A stretch of 64,000 nt of DNA from Mycobacterium sp. 4858 (GTDB lineage Bacteria; Actinomycetota; Actinomycetes; Mycobacteriales; Mycobacteriaceae). Location of the stretch: assembly GCF_900240975.1 (NCBI RefSeq), contig NZ_LT968776.1, positions 2,227,482 to 2,291,481 of the forward strand. The letters are read 5' to 3'. The notes under the pieces were generated by a model that had not been told where the DNA came from, ran no database searches, and saw nothing but the letters and a program-made list of their open reading frames with translations. Position 1 is the stretch's first letter, and each line of letters starts with the position of its first letter. Positions 20,538 to 29,639 of this stretch are shown in pieces. The translations under genes and the position numbers were made by a program.

Positions 20538-21005
20538 TCACGGGCGCAGCTCGATCGCCGTCTTGCCGATCCGAATCGGCGTCCCTATGGGAACTCGTAC
20601 CGCAGTCGTCACCTTTGCCCTGTCAAGGTAAGTGCCGTTTGTCGATCCTAGATCCTCGACGTACCATTCCGAACCGCGCTGAGATAGCCGGGCGTGCCGC
20701 GTTGAGGCGTAGTCGTCGGTGAGCACCAGGGTTGAGTCGTCAGCCCGCCCGATCAACACCGGTTGCCCGCTGAGTGTGATGCGGGCCCCGGCCAACGCCC
20801 CCTCGGTCACCACCAGGTAGCGCGCGGCGTGCCGGCGTTCCCGCGACGGCAGCAGGGTGCTGCGCAACGTCAAGCCCCGGCGCACCATGACGGCGCCGGT
20901 GGGGGCGTAGATATCGGTCCGCAAGATCCGCAACACGGACCAGATGAATACCCACAACAACATCAGAAATCCGGCACGCGTCAGCTGCAGTACGAGTCCC
21001 TGCAT
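20538..21005 (-). CDS. fhaB: FHA-domain membrane protein FhaB (FipA)
   Basis: FhaB (155 aa) reads phosphothreonine marks made by the operon kinases. One N-terminal membrane helix (about 8-28, LTRAGFLMLLWVFIWSVL) is followed by a C-terminal FHA domain (about 70-155) with the conserved signature IGRADDSTLVLTDDYASTRH, then ARLS and LGSTNGTYLDRAKV. The ATG at 21005 gives MQGLVLQLTRAG as in M. tuberculosis; 19 extra upstream codons are unlikely. It lies between fhaA and pstP. Confidence 0.95.
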   Translation of the reverse strand: MQGLVLQLTRAGFLMLLWVFIWSVLRILRTDIYAPTGAVMVRRGLTLRSTLLPSRERRHAARYLVVTEGALAGARITLSGQPVLIGRADDSTLVLTDDYASTRHARLSQRGSEWYVEDLGSTNGTYLDRAKVTTAVRVPIGTPIRIGKTAIELRP

Positions 21006-21133
21006 CTGGCGTCCTTTCCGTCCTGGCGGCGTAGTCCCCCCGGCGCCCATGACCCCGAGCACATCGGCAACGTCACGATACTTGGACGGCGGTCGACACG
21101 GGGCGAAGCAGGGCAGCGTTGAGCCCAGCGGGT

Positions 21134-22762
21134 TCAGTGGATCCGGACGATGATCTCCGAGTGGCCCAGGCGGATCACGTCACCATCGGCCAACTGCCAT
21201 TCCTGCACGGGCGCGTTGTTCACGGTGGTGCCGTTGGTCGAGTTCAGGTCCGACAGGAGCGCCACCTGCCCGTCCCAACGGATCTCGAGGTGACGCCGTG
21301 ACACGCCGGTGTCGGGCAACCGGAATTGGGCGTCTTGCCCGCGGCCCACGATGTTGGAGCCCTCGCGGAGCTGATAGGTGCGGCCGCTACCGTCGTCGAG
21401 CTGCAGCGTGACCGTCGTCCCGGCCGCACCATAGCCGCCGCCGTAAGCGCCGTAGCCGCCGGCCTGCTGGCCGTAGTCGGCGGGCTGGGCGTACTCGGCC
21501 TGCTGGCCGTAGTCGTAATCGCGCTGGGGGGCCTCGGGGTACCCGCCGCCCTGGCCGCCGTATCCCCCGCCCGGGACGTTCTCCGCGTACTGCGTGTAGT
21601 CGCCGGCGTAATCCTGCCGACCGTAGCCGCCGCCGCCCTGCTGGTATCCCTGCTCGTACCCGCCGGCCTGCTCATAGCCGCCGCCCTGCTCATAGCCCGC
21701 GCCCTGCTCGGGGTAGGCCGGCCGCTGCTCGGGCGGAGCGTAGGCACCCTCGTCGGGGCGCGCCGGTCCGCGGCCGTATTCGCCGTACCCGCCGTAGCCC
21801 TGCTGGCCGCCGGCGGGCTGACCGCCGCCGGGCGGGCCGTACCCGCCGCCCTGGCGGTAGCCCTGGTCGTAACCTTGGCCGCCGTACCCACCGGGCGCGG
21901 GAGGGCGCTGCTCGTACTGCGGCGGGTACCCGCCTTGGCCCTGCTCGGGGTAGCCCCCGCCCTGGCCCTGGTAGCCGCGCTGCTCGGGGTATCCCCCCGG
22001 GCCTTGGTACCCGCGCTGGTCGGGGTAGCCGCCCGGCGCCTGGTAGCCGCCCTGCTCCGGGTAGCCGCCTTGGCCCTGCTCGGGGTAGCCGGCCTGCTCG
22101 GGATGCCGCGGTGGCGGGTAGCCCTGCTGCGGCGGGTAGCCGCCCTGCTCGGGCGGCGGTGGGTACCCACCGCGCGGTTCAGGCCCCGCCTGCGGTTCTG
22201 CGCCACCCTCTTGCGGACGCCCGTAGCGGTCGTCGTAATACTCATCGCTGGGCCGCCCCGGCCCCTGAGCCCCGCGGTAGCTCGAATCGTCAGTCATTGG
22301 TGCTACTCCTCGTTCTGCGCCGAACGCATTATTTGATTGTGGCCGGACGGGCTCATTGACCGTCGGGCGGGGCTGCACATCGGGGTTGACAGCACCACGG
22401 GCGCGGTACTGGCCGGTACGCAGGTTCGACGATTGCTCGAACCGGACGACCACATCACCATACGTTTGCCACTCCTGTTCACGGATGTAGTCGGCCAAGT
22501 ACCTAGCGAAAGCGCCCGACGTGAGATCAGGGTCGGCGCCCACCTTCTCGAAGTCGTGCCTTCCGAGGGTAATGATGTATTCGTTGGGGGCCAAAAACCG
22601 ATTTCCATGCAGCCGCTGGACGCCGTCGCGGGCTTCGCGGCGCAGCAGGGCCTCCACCTCCTGCGGAACAATCGATCCGCCGAAGACTCGGGCGAAGGCA
22701 TTGTCAACGGTGGCCTCAAGCTTGCGCTCGATCCGCGCCGCCAGCCCCCGTTGGCTACTCAT
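21134..22762 (-). CDS. fhaA: FHA-domain protein FhaA with N-terminal FhaA-type domain
   Basis: FhaA (542 aa) is a phosphothreonine-binding scaffold of the cell-wall kinase network. The conserved N-terminal domain (about 1-130) starts IERKLEATVDNAFARVFGGS and includes EVEALLRREARDGVQ. The middle (about 180-445) is a low-complexity Gly/Tyr/Pro/Gln region. The C-terminal FHA domain (about 455-542) has GSNIVGRGQDAQFRLPDTGV, SRRHLEI and DLNSTNGTTVN. It is the first gene of the minus-strand operon; the 240-base gap to tRNA-Leu should hold the operon promoter, with a TACCAT -10-like box at 22848-22843. Confidence 0.95.
   Translation of the reverse strand: MSSQRGLAARIERKLEATVDNAFARVFGGSIVPQEVEALLRREARDGVQRLHGNRFLAPNEYIITLGRHDFEKVGADPDLTSGAFARYLADYIREQEWQTYGDVVVRFEQSSNLRTGQYRARGAVNPDVQPRPTVNEPVRPQSNNAFGAERGVAPMTDDSSYRGAQGPGRPSDEYYDDRYGRPQEGGAEPQAGPEPRGGYPPPPEQGGYPPQQGYPPPRHPEQAGYPEQGQGGYPEQGGYQAPGGYPDQRGYQGPGGYPEQRGYQGQGGGYPEQGQGGYPPQYEQRPPAPGGYGGQGYDQGYRQGGGYGPPGGGQPAGGQQGYGGYGEYGRGPARPDEGAYAPPEQRPAYPEQGAGYEQGGGYEQAGGYEQGYQQGGGGYGRQDYAGDYTQYAENVPGGGYGGQGGGYPEAPQRDYDYGQQAEYAQPADYGQQAGGYGAYGGGYGAAGTTVTLQLDDGSGRTYQLREGSNIVGRGQDAQFRLPDTGVSRRHLEIRWDGQVALLSDLNSTNGTTVNNAPVQEWQLADGDVIRLGHSEIIVRIH
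21430..22220 (-). repeat. Coding low-complexity GGYP/PEQ repeat inside fhaA
   Basis: This stretch encodes many imperfect copies of GYPEQGGYP, RGYQGPGGYPEQ and similar, roughly 9-12 residues per unit. The DNA repeats are strong enough (for example CTGCTCGGGGTA blocks) to allow slippage. The number of units is likely to vary between strains. Homologues have a similar but shorter or longer tract. Confidence 0.85.
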
Positions 22763-23004
22763 GCCCCGCCGTTCGCCTGCACTTGCCGACGCGTGTCGCT
22801 GCTATGCGGCAAACGATGCGCGGAGTGACCTCTCACTCCAGCATGGTATCGACACAGCGCGAGCTCGCGGCACCGTGAAAACTCTGAGAACTGCGTCCGC
22901 CCTGCTCAGAGACGTTGGCCCGCAGCGCCGCCCAGCCGCCCGGCCCGACCAGGCAGTTGGGGAATGCGGCTATTAGAGTGATATGGTCCATCGGTTGTTT
23001 TTCC

Positions 23005-23087
23005 GGGCGAGTGGCGGAATGGCAGACGCGCTGGCTTCAGGTGCCAGTGTCCTTCGGGACGTGGGGGTTCAAGTCCCCCTTCGCCCA
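23005..23087 (+). tRNA. tRNA-Leu (anticodon CAG)
   Basis: This 83-nt class II tRNA has the acceptor stem GGGCGAG with TTCGCCC (last pair G-U), the anticodon stem CTGGC/GCCAG around TTCAGGT with CAG at 23038-23040, a short variable arm, and the T-arm GGGGGTTCAAGTCCCCC. CCA is not encoded. Accessory genes begin directly downstream, so its 3' end is a candidate integration site; I see no second copy of the 3' end by eye. Confidence 0.96.
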
Positions 23088-23118
23088 CAGTTGAGCGGTT
23101 CTACGAACTGCAGGCACG

Positions 23119-23152
23119 AAGGTCACGAACTCGAAAAAGGGGTCGTGACCTT
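23119..23152 (+). terminator. Hairpin terminator downstream of tRNA-Leu
   Basis: A perfect 10-bp inverted repeat (AAGGTCACGA at 23119-23128, TCGTGACCTT at 23143-23152) with a 14-nt loop is followed by a T-rich run (TTTGTGTTTG). It lies 32 bases after the tRNA end, as expected of an intrinsic terminator. Confidence 0.7.
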
Positions 23153-23286
23153 TGTGTTTGGTGGGGAAGCTGGCCGCGGACGCGACTTTCGTCGCGGTCG
23201 GGACATGGTCGCGTAGATCCCCACAATCTTTGAAGCGCACCTGATCCACCGGGGTCGGGCCCTGGCCACAAAGGAGCTGTAGGGGC

Positions 23287-23901
23287 GTGGCGACGAAGCT
23301 CATCACCGAAGTGACGCGCCGCAGGATCTTCGACACCATCAACCTGTCGAAGGTGCTGTGGGAGGGAAGGTTGGAAGAGCCCGACTTCTTGGCGCGCATC
23401 TATGACTTGGACTGAATGCCGAGCACTGATTTGAGGTACAAGTCCGCCGCGGGTGATATCTGGCAGCATCGCGTCAACAACCCTGAAGACTGGCCAGACG
23501 ACTGGATATTCACCGACAGCCGCTTTGGGTTGCAACACGGCGACGACGAGCTCGTCCTGCGATTCCTCGCAGAGACACTGCACCCCGTTGTGAGACCCGA
23601 CGGAGAGGGAGTCGCCGGACTTCTCACGTTGTTCAACGAAGCAGTGGCGCGAGACGGCTACGAGCTCTACCCAGCTGACGGGATCAGCGGCCATGCCGTC
23701 TACGGATGGCGTCGTCGGGACTCCTTTCATGGCACGACCCCGGAACTCCGGCTCCGCGAACGTGAACTTCTGACTGACCCGGTGGTGCTGGAAGAGACGC
23801 GAATCGCGTCTACAGCGACAAGCTTTCGGGCATGTCCGCGGGCGAGGAGCGAGTTGGGCTGGCTGCTCTCTTGGATTACGCCCGCACTGCGTTATCTGTA
23901 A
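23287..23901 (+). pseudogene. Broken AbiJ N-terminal-domain-like (abortive infection) gene
   Basis: A GTG at 23287 with AAAGGAG upstream opens a frame beginning VATKLITEVTRRRIFDTINL. It reaches ARIYDLD, hits TGA at 23413-23415 and continues in the same frame from ATG 23416 with MPSTDLRYKSAAGDIWQHRV, LRFLAETLHPVVRPDGEGVA and ISGHAVYGWRR. Both halves together resemble the AbiJ_NTD3 domain of phage-defence proteins (from memory), where a residue such as Ser would stand in place of the TGA. The tail after about 23790 loses protein-like character in this frame, while another frame gives RVYSDKLSGMSAGEERVGLA up to 23927, so a second frameshift is possible. No effector domain is recognised. Confidence 0.65.
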
Positions 23902-24040
23902 CGCGATGGCCTGATTGGAATGTTTGAGCTGTTCACTTCGTCAGTGTCATGTCCAAGACGGCACGGTTGCGGCGGCTCCGGGTGCACAGATGTAGCCGAC
24001 GTGGTTTACGCGGCGGGCTGTCGGTGTGCTCTCTTCAGCG

Positions 24041-26656
24041 CTAAGTCGTGACCGGATCTCGCAGGGCGTGGGCGACGGCTTGGGCGCGAGTGCTGACCCC
24101 GAGTTTAGCCAGGATGGCCTGTATGTGGTTGTCGGTGGTTTTGGTGCTGATGTGCAGGGTGGCGGCGATGCCTGCGGTGTTGTGGCCGGACGTGAGCAGT
24201 TCGAGGACCTCGCGTTGGCGGCGGGTCAGCCCGTCGGGGTCGGCAAGGGTTTGACCGTATGGGCCGCGGCGGGTTGGACCGCGCAGCGCGGCGAGGCGCT
24301 GTTGGGCGCGGCGGGCCGCGGCGCGTGCCCCGAGCCGGCGGAAAGTGTCGTGCGCTGACTGCACCGCAGCGATGTCGCCGCCGAGTTGGGCGACGGCCGC
24401 TTCGTACAGGCAGCCGCGGCGCGTCCATTCGGTGGCGGCGGCCTGCCAGTCGCCGCTGACTTCTAAGTGGAAGGGAGTGATCGGGTTCTCGACGGCGATG
24501 GGCGCCATGCCGGCGCCGGGCAGTTGCGCCCAGCGACGCAGCGACCCAATCAGCCAGGCATCGGCCTCGTCTTCGAGGGCTGCCAGGGCGGTCTGAGCCT
24601 CGGTGCGCGCGGTGTCGTCGTCGCCGGCCAACCACGCGACCTCTGCACGCGCCGCCCACACCGGAAACAGCCGCAGATGGTCGGAGAAGGGTACGGCCGT
24701 GTTGTAGTCGAGCAGCGATGTGGTGGGTGGTTCGCCGCGGCGGGCGTCGATGAGGGCCAGGGTCAGTCGCGGCACGGTGGTGTTCACCGCGACCAACCCC
24801 GGGCGGGTGAGTACGTCCTCCGCAGCTGAGCGGGCGGTGTCCCAGTTGCCGCGATGCAGACCCAGCAAGGCATCGATGCCGCGGTTCAATGCCTCGAACG
24901 TGATCAGGTTACGGTCTCGGCAATGCGCTACGGCATCGGCAAGGCAGCTGTAGGCCCGGTCCAAGTCATAATGCATCGCGGCGAACCCGCACACGCACGT
25001 CCCGAGCAGGCCGGCGTGTTCGCCGCGCACGTCGGCAGCCATGGTGTCGCGCCAGGCAGCTTCCAACTCGTCCCATCCGGTGTCGGTCCGCAACACGCGG
25101 GCCAGCGCGGCAAAACCGCGAGCTTGCGCGATGGTCAGGTCATCCCCGAGTTGGGCACCGACCGCCATTGCGTGGGCGGCATACTCGGCGGCAGCCGCGT
25201 CGAAACCCCACACCCCCACCTGGGTCATGTTCACCAGCGACGAGGCCAGCTGGCGGCTCGCACCGTCGCCTTGTGCCAACGCCAATGCGGCGCGTCCCGC
25301 CTCGGCGGCTTGGCGGGTGCGGCCAGTCCCCCACAGTTGGTGGGACAGCCAACGAAGGTCCTCGGCTTGTGCGAGTCGATGACCCAGATCGTGGCGTAGC
25401 ATCGCCGCTTCCCGCCACGAGGACACAGCCGCCTCTGCGAGCCCGCAGGCGTAGCTGGCGAAGGCATGCTGTTCGAGCCAGACGGCACGCTGCTCGGCCG
25501 GGGCGGTTTTGGCGTAACGCAGCGTGACCTCGTACAGCTCGGCGGCTTCGCGGTTCGCGCCCAGCGCCAAGGCCCGCTCGGCGGCCGGAGGCCCGTAGCG
25601 GATGACGGCGCCGATATCGTCGGCGCGCTCGGCGTGAAATGCTAACGCCACCAACGTATCCGGATCGATTGGCGGTTCGGCCAACACCGCCAATGCCCGT
25701 TTGTGCAGCGCTCGCCGCTCGTATTCGGGTATCCGTTCCGTGGTGGCGCGGCGGGCCAGCTCATGGCGAAAGCCGATCGTGTTCGCGTCAGCGACCAGCA
25801 CCCCGGCGTCGAGGCATTCGCCCAGCCCCGTGCCGGCCATCGGGCAGACCTTTTCCACGAGATCCACCGGCGCACGTGGGCCGCAGACTGCCACCGCGTC
25901 AGCGGTCTCACGTGCGGCCACCGACAGGCGGCCCTGCCGGCCGCGGACCGCCTCGGTGATGCTGTGCGGCAAGCCCTGCCGACTCAACGCGGCCGGGCCG
26001 GTGGCCAGCACCTCGGTGACGAAAAATGGGTTACCGCCGGTGAGTTGGTGCAGCTGCTCGGCGTTTACTCCGCTGCCGGTGGCCATCTGGGCCACCGCCT
26101 GGGGACTCAGCGGCTCCAACTGGATGCGACTGACTGCCGCGCAGGTGGCGATATCTCCCAGCGCGACCGACAGTGGGTGCTGTCGGTCAAGTTCATCGTC
26201 GCGATAGGACACTGCCAGCAGCAGCGGCAGCGAATCGACGCGCCGGGCCAGAAACCGCAGCAGATCCAGGGTCGCGCCATCGGCCCAATGAGCGTCTTCG
26301 ATCACCCACAGCCAATGGTGTCCATCGCGCAGTAACGCCAACAGCCGGCGGTAGAGCACGCCGGTGTCACCGGACAGGATCGCCGCGTCCAATGCTCGGG
26401 CCGCGGCGGGACCCACGCCAGCCAACGCGTCGATGAGCGGCCCCAACGGGCGCGGCGTGGCCAACGGGTCGCACCAGCCGCGCAGCACCTGCATCGCGGA
26501 ATCCAACTGGGCCACAATGTGCCCCAGCACCACGGTCTTGCCGACTCCGGCTTCCCCGCTCACCAACACCAGCCGCCCGCCACCGCCGCAGGCAACGTCC
26601 CGCGTGATCCCGCCCAGCTCGGCGATCGCCTCCTGGCGCTCCAGCAACCGCTCCAC
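24041..26656 (-). CDS. Large LuxR-family transcriptional regulator with AAA/STAND-type ATPase
   Basis: This 871-aa protein has a MalT/LAL-like architecture. An N-terminal NTPase (Walker A GEAGVGKT at 34-41, Walker B-like WLWVIEDAHWAD near 115-126) is followed by a long helical TPR-like middle and a C-terminal LuxR HTH (about 805-865, LTRRQREVLELLTSGHNTAG, TLHISTKTTDNHIQAILAKL). Such proteins switch on ligand and nucleotide binding. I chose the GTG at 26656 (GGGAG 8 bases upstream); a TTG at 26737 would add 27 unlikely residues. No neighbouring gene indicates the signal. It is absent from this spot in M. tuberculosis. Confidence 0.9.
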   Translation of the reverse strand: MERLLERQEAIAELGGITRDVACGGGGRLVLVSGEAGVGKTVVLGHIVAQLDSAMQVLRGWCDPLATPRPLGPLIDALAGVGPAAARALDAAILSGDTGVLYRRLLALLRDGHHWLWVIEDAHWADGATLDLLRFLARRVDSLPLLLAVSYRDDELDRQHPLSVALGDIATCAAVSRIQLEPLSPQAVAQMATGSGVNAEQLHQLTGGNPFFVTEVLATGPAALSRQGLPHSITEAVRGRQGRLSVAARETADAVAVCGPRAPVDLVEKVCPMAGTGLGECLDAGVLVADANTIGFRHELARRATTERIPEYERRALHKRALAVLAEPPIDPDTLVALAFHAERADDIGAVIRYGPPAAERALALGANREAAELYEVTLRYAKTAPAEQRAVWLEQHAFASYACGLAEAAVSSWREAAMLRHDLGHRLAQAEDLRWLSHQLWGTGRTRQAAEAGRAALALAQGDGASRQLASSLVNMTQVGVWGFDAAAAEYAAHAMAVGAQLGDDLTIAQARGFAALARVLRTDTGWDELEAAWRDTMAADVRGEHAGLLGTCVCGFAAMHYDLDRAYSCLADAVAHCRDRNLITFEALNRGIDALLGLHRGNWDTARSAAEDVLTRPGLVAVNTTVPRLTLALIDARRGEPPTTSLLDYNTAVPFSDHLRLFPVWAARAEVAWLAGDDDTARTEAQTALAALEDEADAWLIGSLRRWAQLPGAGMAPIAVENPITPFHLEVSGDWQAAATEWTRRGCLYEAAVAQLGGDIAAVQSAHDTFRRLGARAAARRAQQRLAALRGPTRRGPYGQTLADPDGLTRRQREVLELLTSGHNTAGIAATLHISTKTTDNHIQAILAKLGVSTRAQAVAHALRDPVTT

Positions 26657-26902
26657 CCGACCGGCTCCCGCTTTCAGCCGCTGTTGGCGGCACCGAAAAA
26701 TAGGGAAAACGCCCCATGCACCTAGGCCACCAGCCAACGCAGACTACATACCGAGCGCCCCGGAGGGCGCGCGGCAAACAGCACCGCACATCGGGACATG
26801 ATGCGGCCTCACTGTAGCCGCAATGCCCCCGGGCCGCGCCCCGAACCGCGAACACCGGCGGGGTCAGCACCACACATTGACCAGTCAAGCGGATCGAGGT
26901 CG

Positions 26903-27253
26903 ATGCAGATGAGTCGTCGGCGAATCACCAACGCCGCAAAGGCCGCTAGAGCCAACAAGGCTCCTAGCGCCACGGGGGACCATCACGCCGACAAGCCTGG
27001 GCACCAGGCCGAGATCGCCGCCTGGCTCAGCGCCGGCGCGCTCACCCTCGGTGTCGGTGCGGCTCTTGCGAGCGCTGGATACGTCATCGACAGCTCCGGT
27101 AACACCGTAACGGCGGTCAACACCGCCACCGACAAGGTCATCACCACCATCCCCACCGGCAGCGAACCTCCGGGTTTGGCGGTCAGCCCGGACGGCGCCG
27201 AGCTCTACATCACCGACTACGGCGACAACACCGCGTCGATGATCAGCGTCTAG
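26903..27253 (+). CDS. Truncated YVTN beta-propeller protein
   Basis: The 116-aa product starts MQMSRRRITNAAKAARANK, has a hydrophobic export segment (about 53-75, AWLSAGALTLGVGAALASAG), and then barely one and a half YVTN-type propeller blades (NTVTAVNTATDKVITTIPTG, LAVSPDGAELYITDYGDN) before TAG. A working propeller needs about seven blades, and mycobacterial proteins with this N-terminus are usually far longer. It looks like the stub left by a deletion, although GAGG upstream and an intact start could still allow expression. Confidence 0.55.
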   Translation: MQMSRRRITNAAKAARANKAPSATGDHHADKPGHQAEIAAWLSAGALTLGVGAALASAGYVIDSSGNTVTAVNTATDKVITTIPTGSEPPGLAVSPDGAELYITDYGDNTASMISV

Positions 27254-27420
27254 ACGTCCGCCCAACCAACTGAACGCCGATGGTCAATGTCCAGACACCT
27301 ACAAAGCATGACGGATGACGTGCAGCAGCGCAGTGTTCTTGAGATCGGTAGCGACCCGAACGGTCTGCAATGTTCGTACGACATACCGAGGACGGCAACG
27401 GATCACGAAGGAAACACAAT

Positions 27421-27810
27421 ATGAACATCAATCACCCCGTGAACAAGATCATGACGGGAGCACTGCTGTCCGTCGGGGTCGCGGTAGCCAGTCTGGCGCT
27501 GGGCGCAGGTACCGCCCATGCCATCTCGGGCCCACACACGTGGTGCCCAGGGCAGTCCATGGACTGGCCGTCGGGCCCGAATCTGCGCTTCGATCATTAC
27601 GCCTGGGATATGACTGTCTGTCATACCTGGTACAAGGTCCCCGCCGGGTGGGGCAATGTCCCTCGGACCCAACCGAACGGGCAGAACACGCTGTCACTTT
27701 CCGCACTTTGGGACGGCGATAATCCACCGGGTGATAATCCCGGTAACGTCCAATGCGGCCTGATGTTCTGCCCCAACCCAGGGGACACGCCTCCGGGCTT
27801 TCACCCGTAA
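27421..27810 (+). CDS. Small secreted protein with conserved Cys/Trp pattern
   Basis: This 129-aa protein has a classical signal peptide (MNINHPVNKIMTGALLSVGV followed by hydrophobic residues, cleavage near AHA-IS at about residue 34). The mature part has four cysteines (in WCPGQ, MTVCHTWYK, VQCGLMFCP), many Trp and Pro, and ends in a Pro-rich tail. Similar small secreted proteins with WCPGQ and WDM-VCHTW motifs occur in mycobacteria (from memory) and have no assigned function. The ATG at 27421 has AAGGA 9 bases upstream; the frame extends upstream without that support. Confidence 0.8.
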   Translation: MNINHPVNKIMTGALLSVGVAVASLALGAGTAHAISGPHTWCPGQSMDWPSGPNLRFDHYAWDMTVCHTWYKVPAGWGNVPRTQPNGQNTLSLSALWDGDNPPGDNPGNVQCGLMFCPNPGDTPPGFHP

Positions 27811-27910
27811 AACGTCGGCGACGCATCGCATTTTCCATGGGTGAACGTCGTGGGCGTGGATCGTACGCACTTGTTGCTTTAGTGGGGCGGCGCGAAACGT
27901 TGGGATCGGG

Positions 27911-29431
27911 ATGAGCGTCAATGACAGATCGGCTGCGTCGCGCCAGTTCGTGGCCTCCCCTCCGTCCATTGGCTCCACAATGACCGCGATAGCCGGAAAG
28001 CAAACCGCCGTCCTGTACGGCTTGGCGATCGGCGTGGGCTTGGGGGTCGGTGTCGCCTTCGGGGCCCGCGTGGGCTTGGCCGTGGGGATGGCTCTGTTCT
28101 TCTTAATCCCCCTGCCCTGGTTGGCCTACTTGTGGTGGCGTTCGCACCGAAAGGTCCTCATTGACGTCACGAGCGATGGCCTGACGGTCAATCAGCGGCC
28201 GGGTCGTGTTTTTTCATTCGTTGACGCCCAGATAGGCGCATGGGTGACGACGGGCGTGGCGCTTCACCTGCAATGTGACTCACACCGGTTTGTTCTCGGC
28301 GCACGAGATCGTCGCATTGCTCCCGCAACGCGGCTCGACGCGCCGCCCGTCCAGACCGTCGACGCCTGGTTGTCGGACTCAGAGTTCGATGAGCTTCTCG
28401 CCATAGGCGGGCGCCGCAGTGGAATGGATGTACGCGGGCCTGCACCGGGGGAACCGACTCGGTGCCTACTGTTTCCCAACCCCTATCTGGCCGAACAGAT
28501 CTCGCCGTATGCCATTCGAAAACAACTACGACTTCAGCGATCACTGTCGCAACCGAGCCTGGTCCTCGACGTGGACAACGATGCGATCCGGGTGATCGAC
28601 CCAAACGGCAATACGCTCAAGGCCTCGGCTTCGGGTGCGCAGGTGATCGCGACACCAGCAATCTTCCAGCCCGATAGTGTCACCAGCGGCGATGGCAGCA
28701 CGTATAACTACCCCGCCATCACCGGCATGGTCGTGGGCGTTCCCGGCGTGCAGCCACTGCCTATCGGATGTCTCGCTCTAGTGGGATCGGGATTTCGATT
28801 TTCGTGGCGCGACAATGTGCCGAGCCCGAATGAGCGCCCTGCTTATGTGGTCTCCGGCGCGGATTGGCTGACGCTCACTGAGAAATTCGCCTTGACCCGG
28901 CATCTGGAGGACAGAGCCGCAAGCGCCCACAACCTACCCACCGGCAACCCGACCGCCGATGTCAGAGAACCGCTATCAGGACGGGATCACGGTGACACAG
29001 CGCGCAGCCGACGTAGGGATCGCCCCCGAATTCTCACGATCCTGGGCTCGTCGGTTCTTTCGCTCGCGCTGATCGCCATCGCGACATTCCTGGTGTGGAA
29101 TCAGCACTTCGGCGCTCCCGCTCGAATGACAGTCGAGCGCTGTTGGGACCGCGGGGCGGCTAGTGACGACATGCCTTTCAATAATTGTTACGCGCACCCG
29201 AGCGACGCGCCGCACGACCGAGGGCCGGTCATCAGTGCTCTGCCTGGCGACGTCGGTCACGACATCGAGGTCCACCGCACCGGCACCTTTGTCATCAAGG
29301 ACACTTGGTGGGAACCCCTTCTCCTGCTCGGCTTGGGTGGTGCTGCGGGTGTTAGCGCGGTCAGGGCCATCGTGCGCCGCATACGGCGCGCTCCAAACGT
29401 CGAGGGCAGCGAGCTCTTGGGGCGCAATTAG
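27911..29431 (+). CDS. Hypothetical multi-pass membrane protein
   Basis: I do not recognise this 506-aa protein. Two membrane helices lie near residues 33-80 (LYGLAIGVGLGVGVAFGARV and VGMALFFLIPLPWLAYLWW). A cytoplasmic-looking segment includes IDVTSDGLTVNQRPGRVFSF, then a soluble domain (about 185-335) with QPSLVLDVDNDAIRVIDPNG. A third helix is near residue 385 and a fourth near 480. Between the last two is a short domain with two Cys (VERCWDRG, NNCYAHP), probably external. The upstream RBS is weak (TCGGG); an ATG at 27980 is an alternative start. No operon partner. Confidence 0.7.
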   Translation: MSVNDRSAASRQFVASPPSIGSTMTAIAGKQTAVLYGLAIGVGLGVGVAFGARVGLAVGMALFFLIPLPWLAYLWWRSHRKVLIDVTSDGLTVNQRPGRVFSFVDAQIGAWVTTGVALHLQCDSHRFVLGARDRRIAPATRLDAPPVQTVDAWLSDSEFDELLAIGGRRSGMDVRGPAPGEPTRCLLFPNPYLAEQISPYAIRKQLRLQRSLSQPSLVLDVDNDAIRVIDPNGNTLKASASGAQVIATPAIFQPDSVTSGDGSTYNYPAITGMVVGVPGVQPLPIGCLALVGSGFRFSWRDNVPSPNERPAYVVSGADWLTLTEKFALTRHLEDRAASAHNLPTGNPTADVREPLSGRDHGDTARSRRRDRPRILTILGSSVLSLALIAIATFLVWNQHFGAPARMTVERCWDRGAASDDMPFNNCYAHPSDAPHDRGPVISALPGDVGHDIEVHRTGTFVIKDTWWEPLLLLGLGGAAGVSAVRAIVRRIRRAPNVEGSELLGRN

Positions 29432-29492
29432 GAAACCCGGTCGCAGCACGCGCCTTCAGGCTTGGCCTCGCTTGACCAACCCGGCTGTCTCA

Positions 29493-29639
29493 TTGGAATG
29501 CGATGATTGTGAAATCTCCTTCACTTCTGGCGATTTCTCAACCCATCTTCGCCGCGATACCGAGTGGTGGATCGTTGACACGGTCGATGATTGTGGACAA
29601 CGTCGCAATGACACCGCGGAGGGGATCGCGGAACGATGA
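29493..29639 (+). pseudogene. Possible fragment of a small Trp/Asp-rich mycobacterial protein
   Basis: In the otherwise gene-free stretch 29432-29798, one frame reads LECDDCEISFTSGDF, then HLRRDTEWWIVDTVDDCGQR and stops at 29639. The residue mix (EWWIVD, paired Asp) looks like real protein and resembles hypothetical mycobacterial proteins I remember loosely. The only start is TTG and there is no good ribosome-binding site, so this is at most a remnant. The rest of the stretch is comparatively A/T-rich, with a strong GGGAGGGA site at about 29733 before a 25-codon frame starting ATG 29746 that I do not call. Confidence 0.3.

Noticed and set aside
21326..22336. Plus-strand frame opposite fhaA made of Leu/Ala/Val repeats, looking like a membrane protein
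   Set aside because: It is the complement of the Gly/Tyr/Pro/Gln repeat of fhaA, which creates apparent hydrophobic repeats.
23005..23087. Search for an attR copy of the tRNA-Leu 3' end further downstream
   Set aside because: No second copy of the TTCAAGTCCC-type end seen by eye; cannot claim a bounded island.
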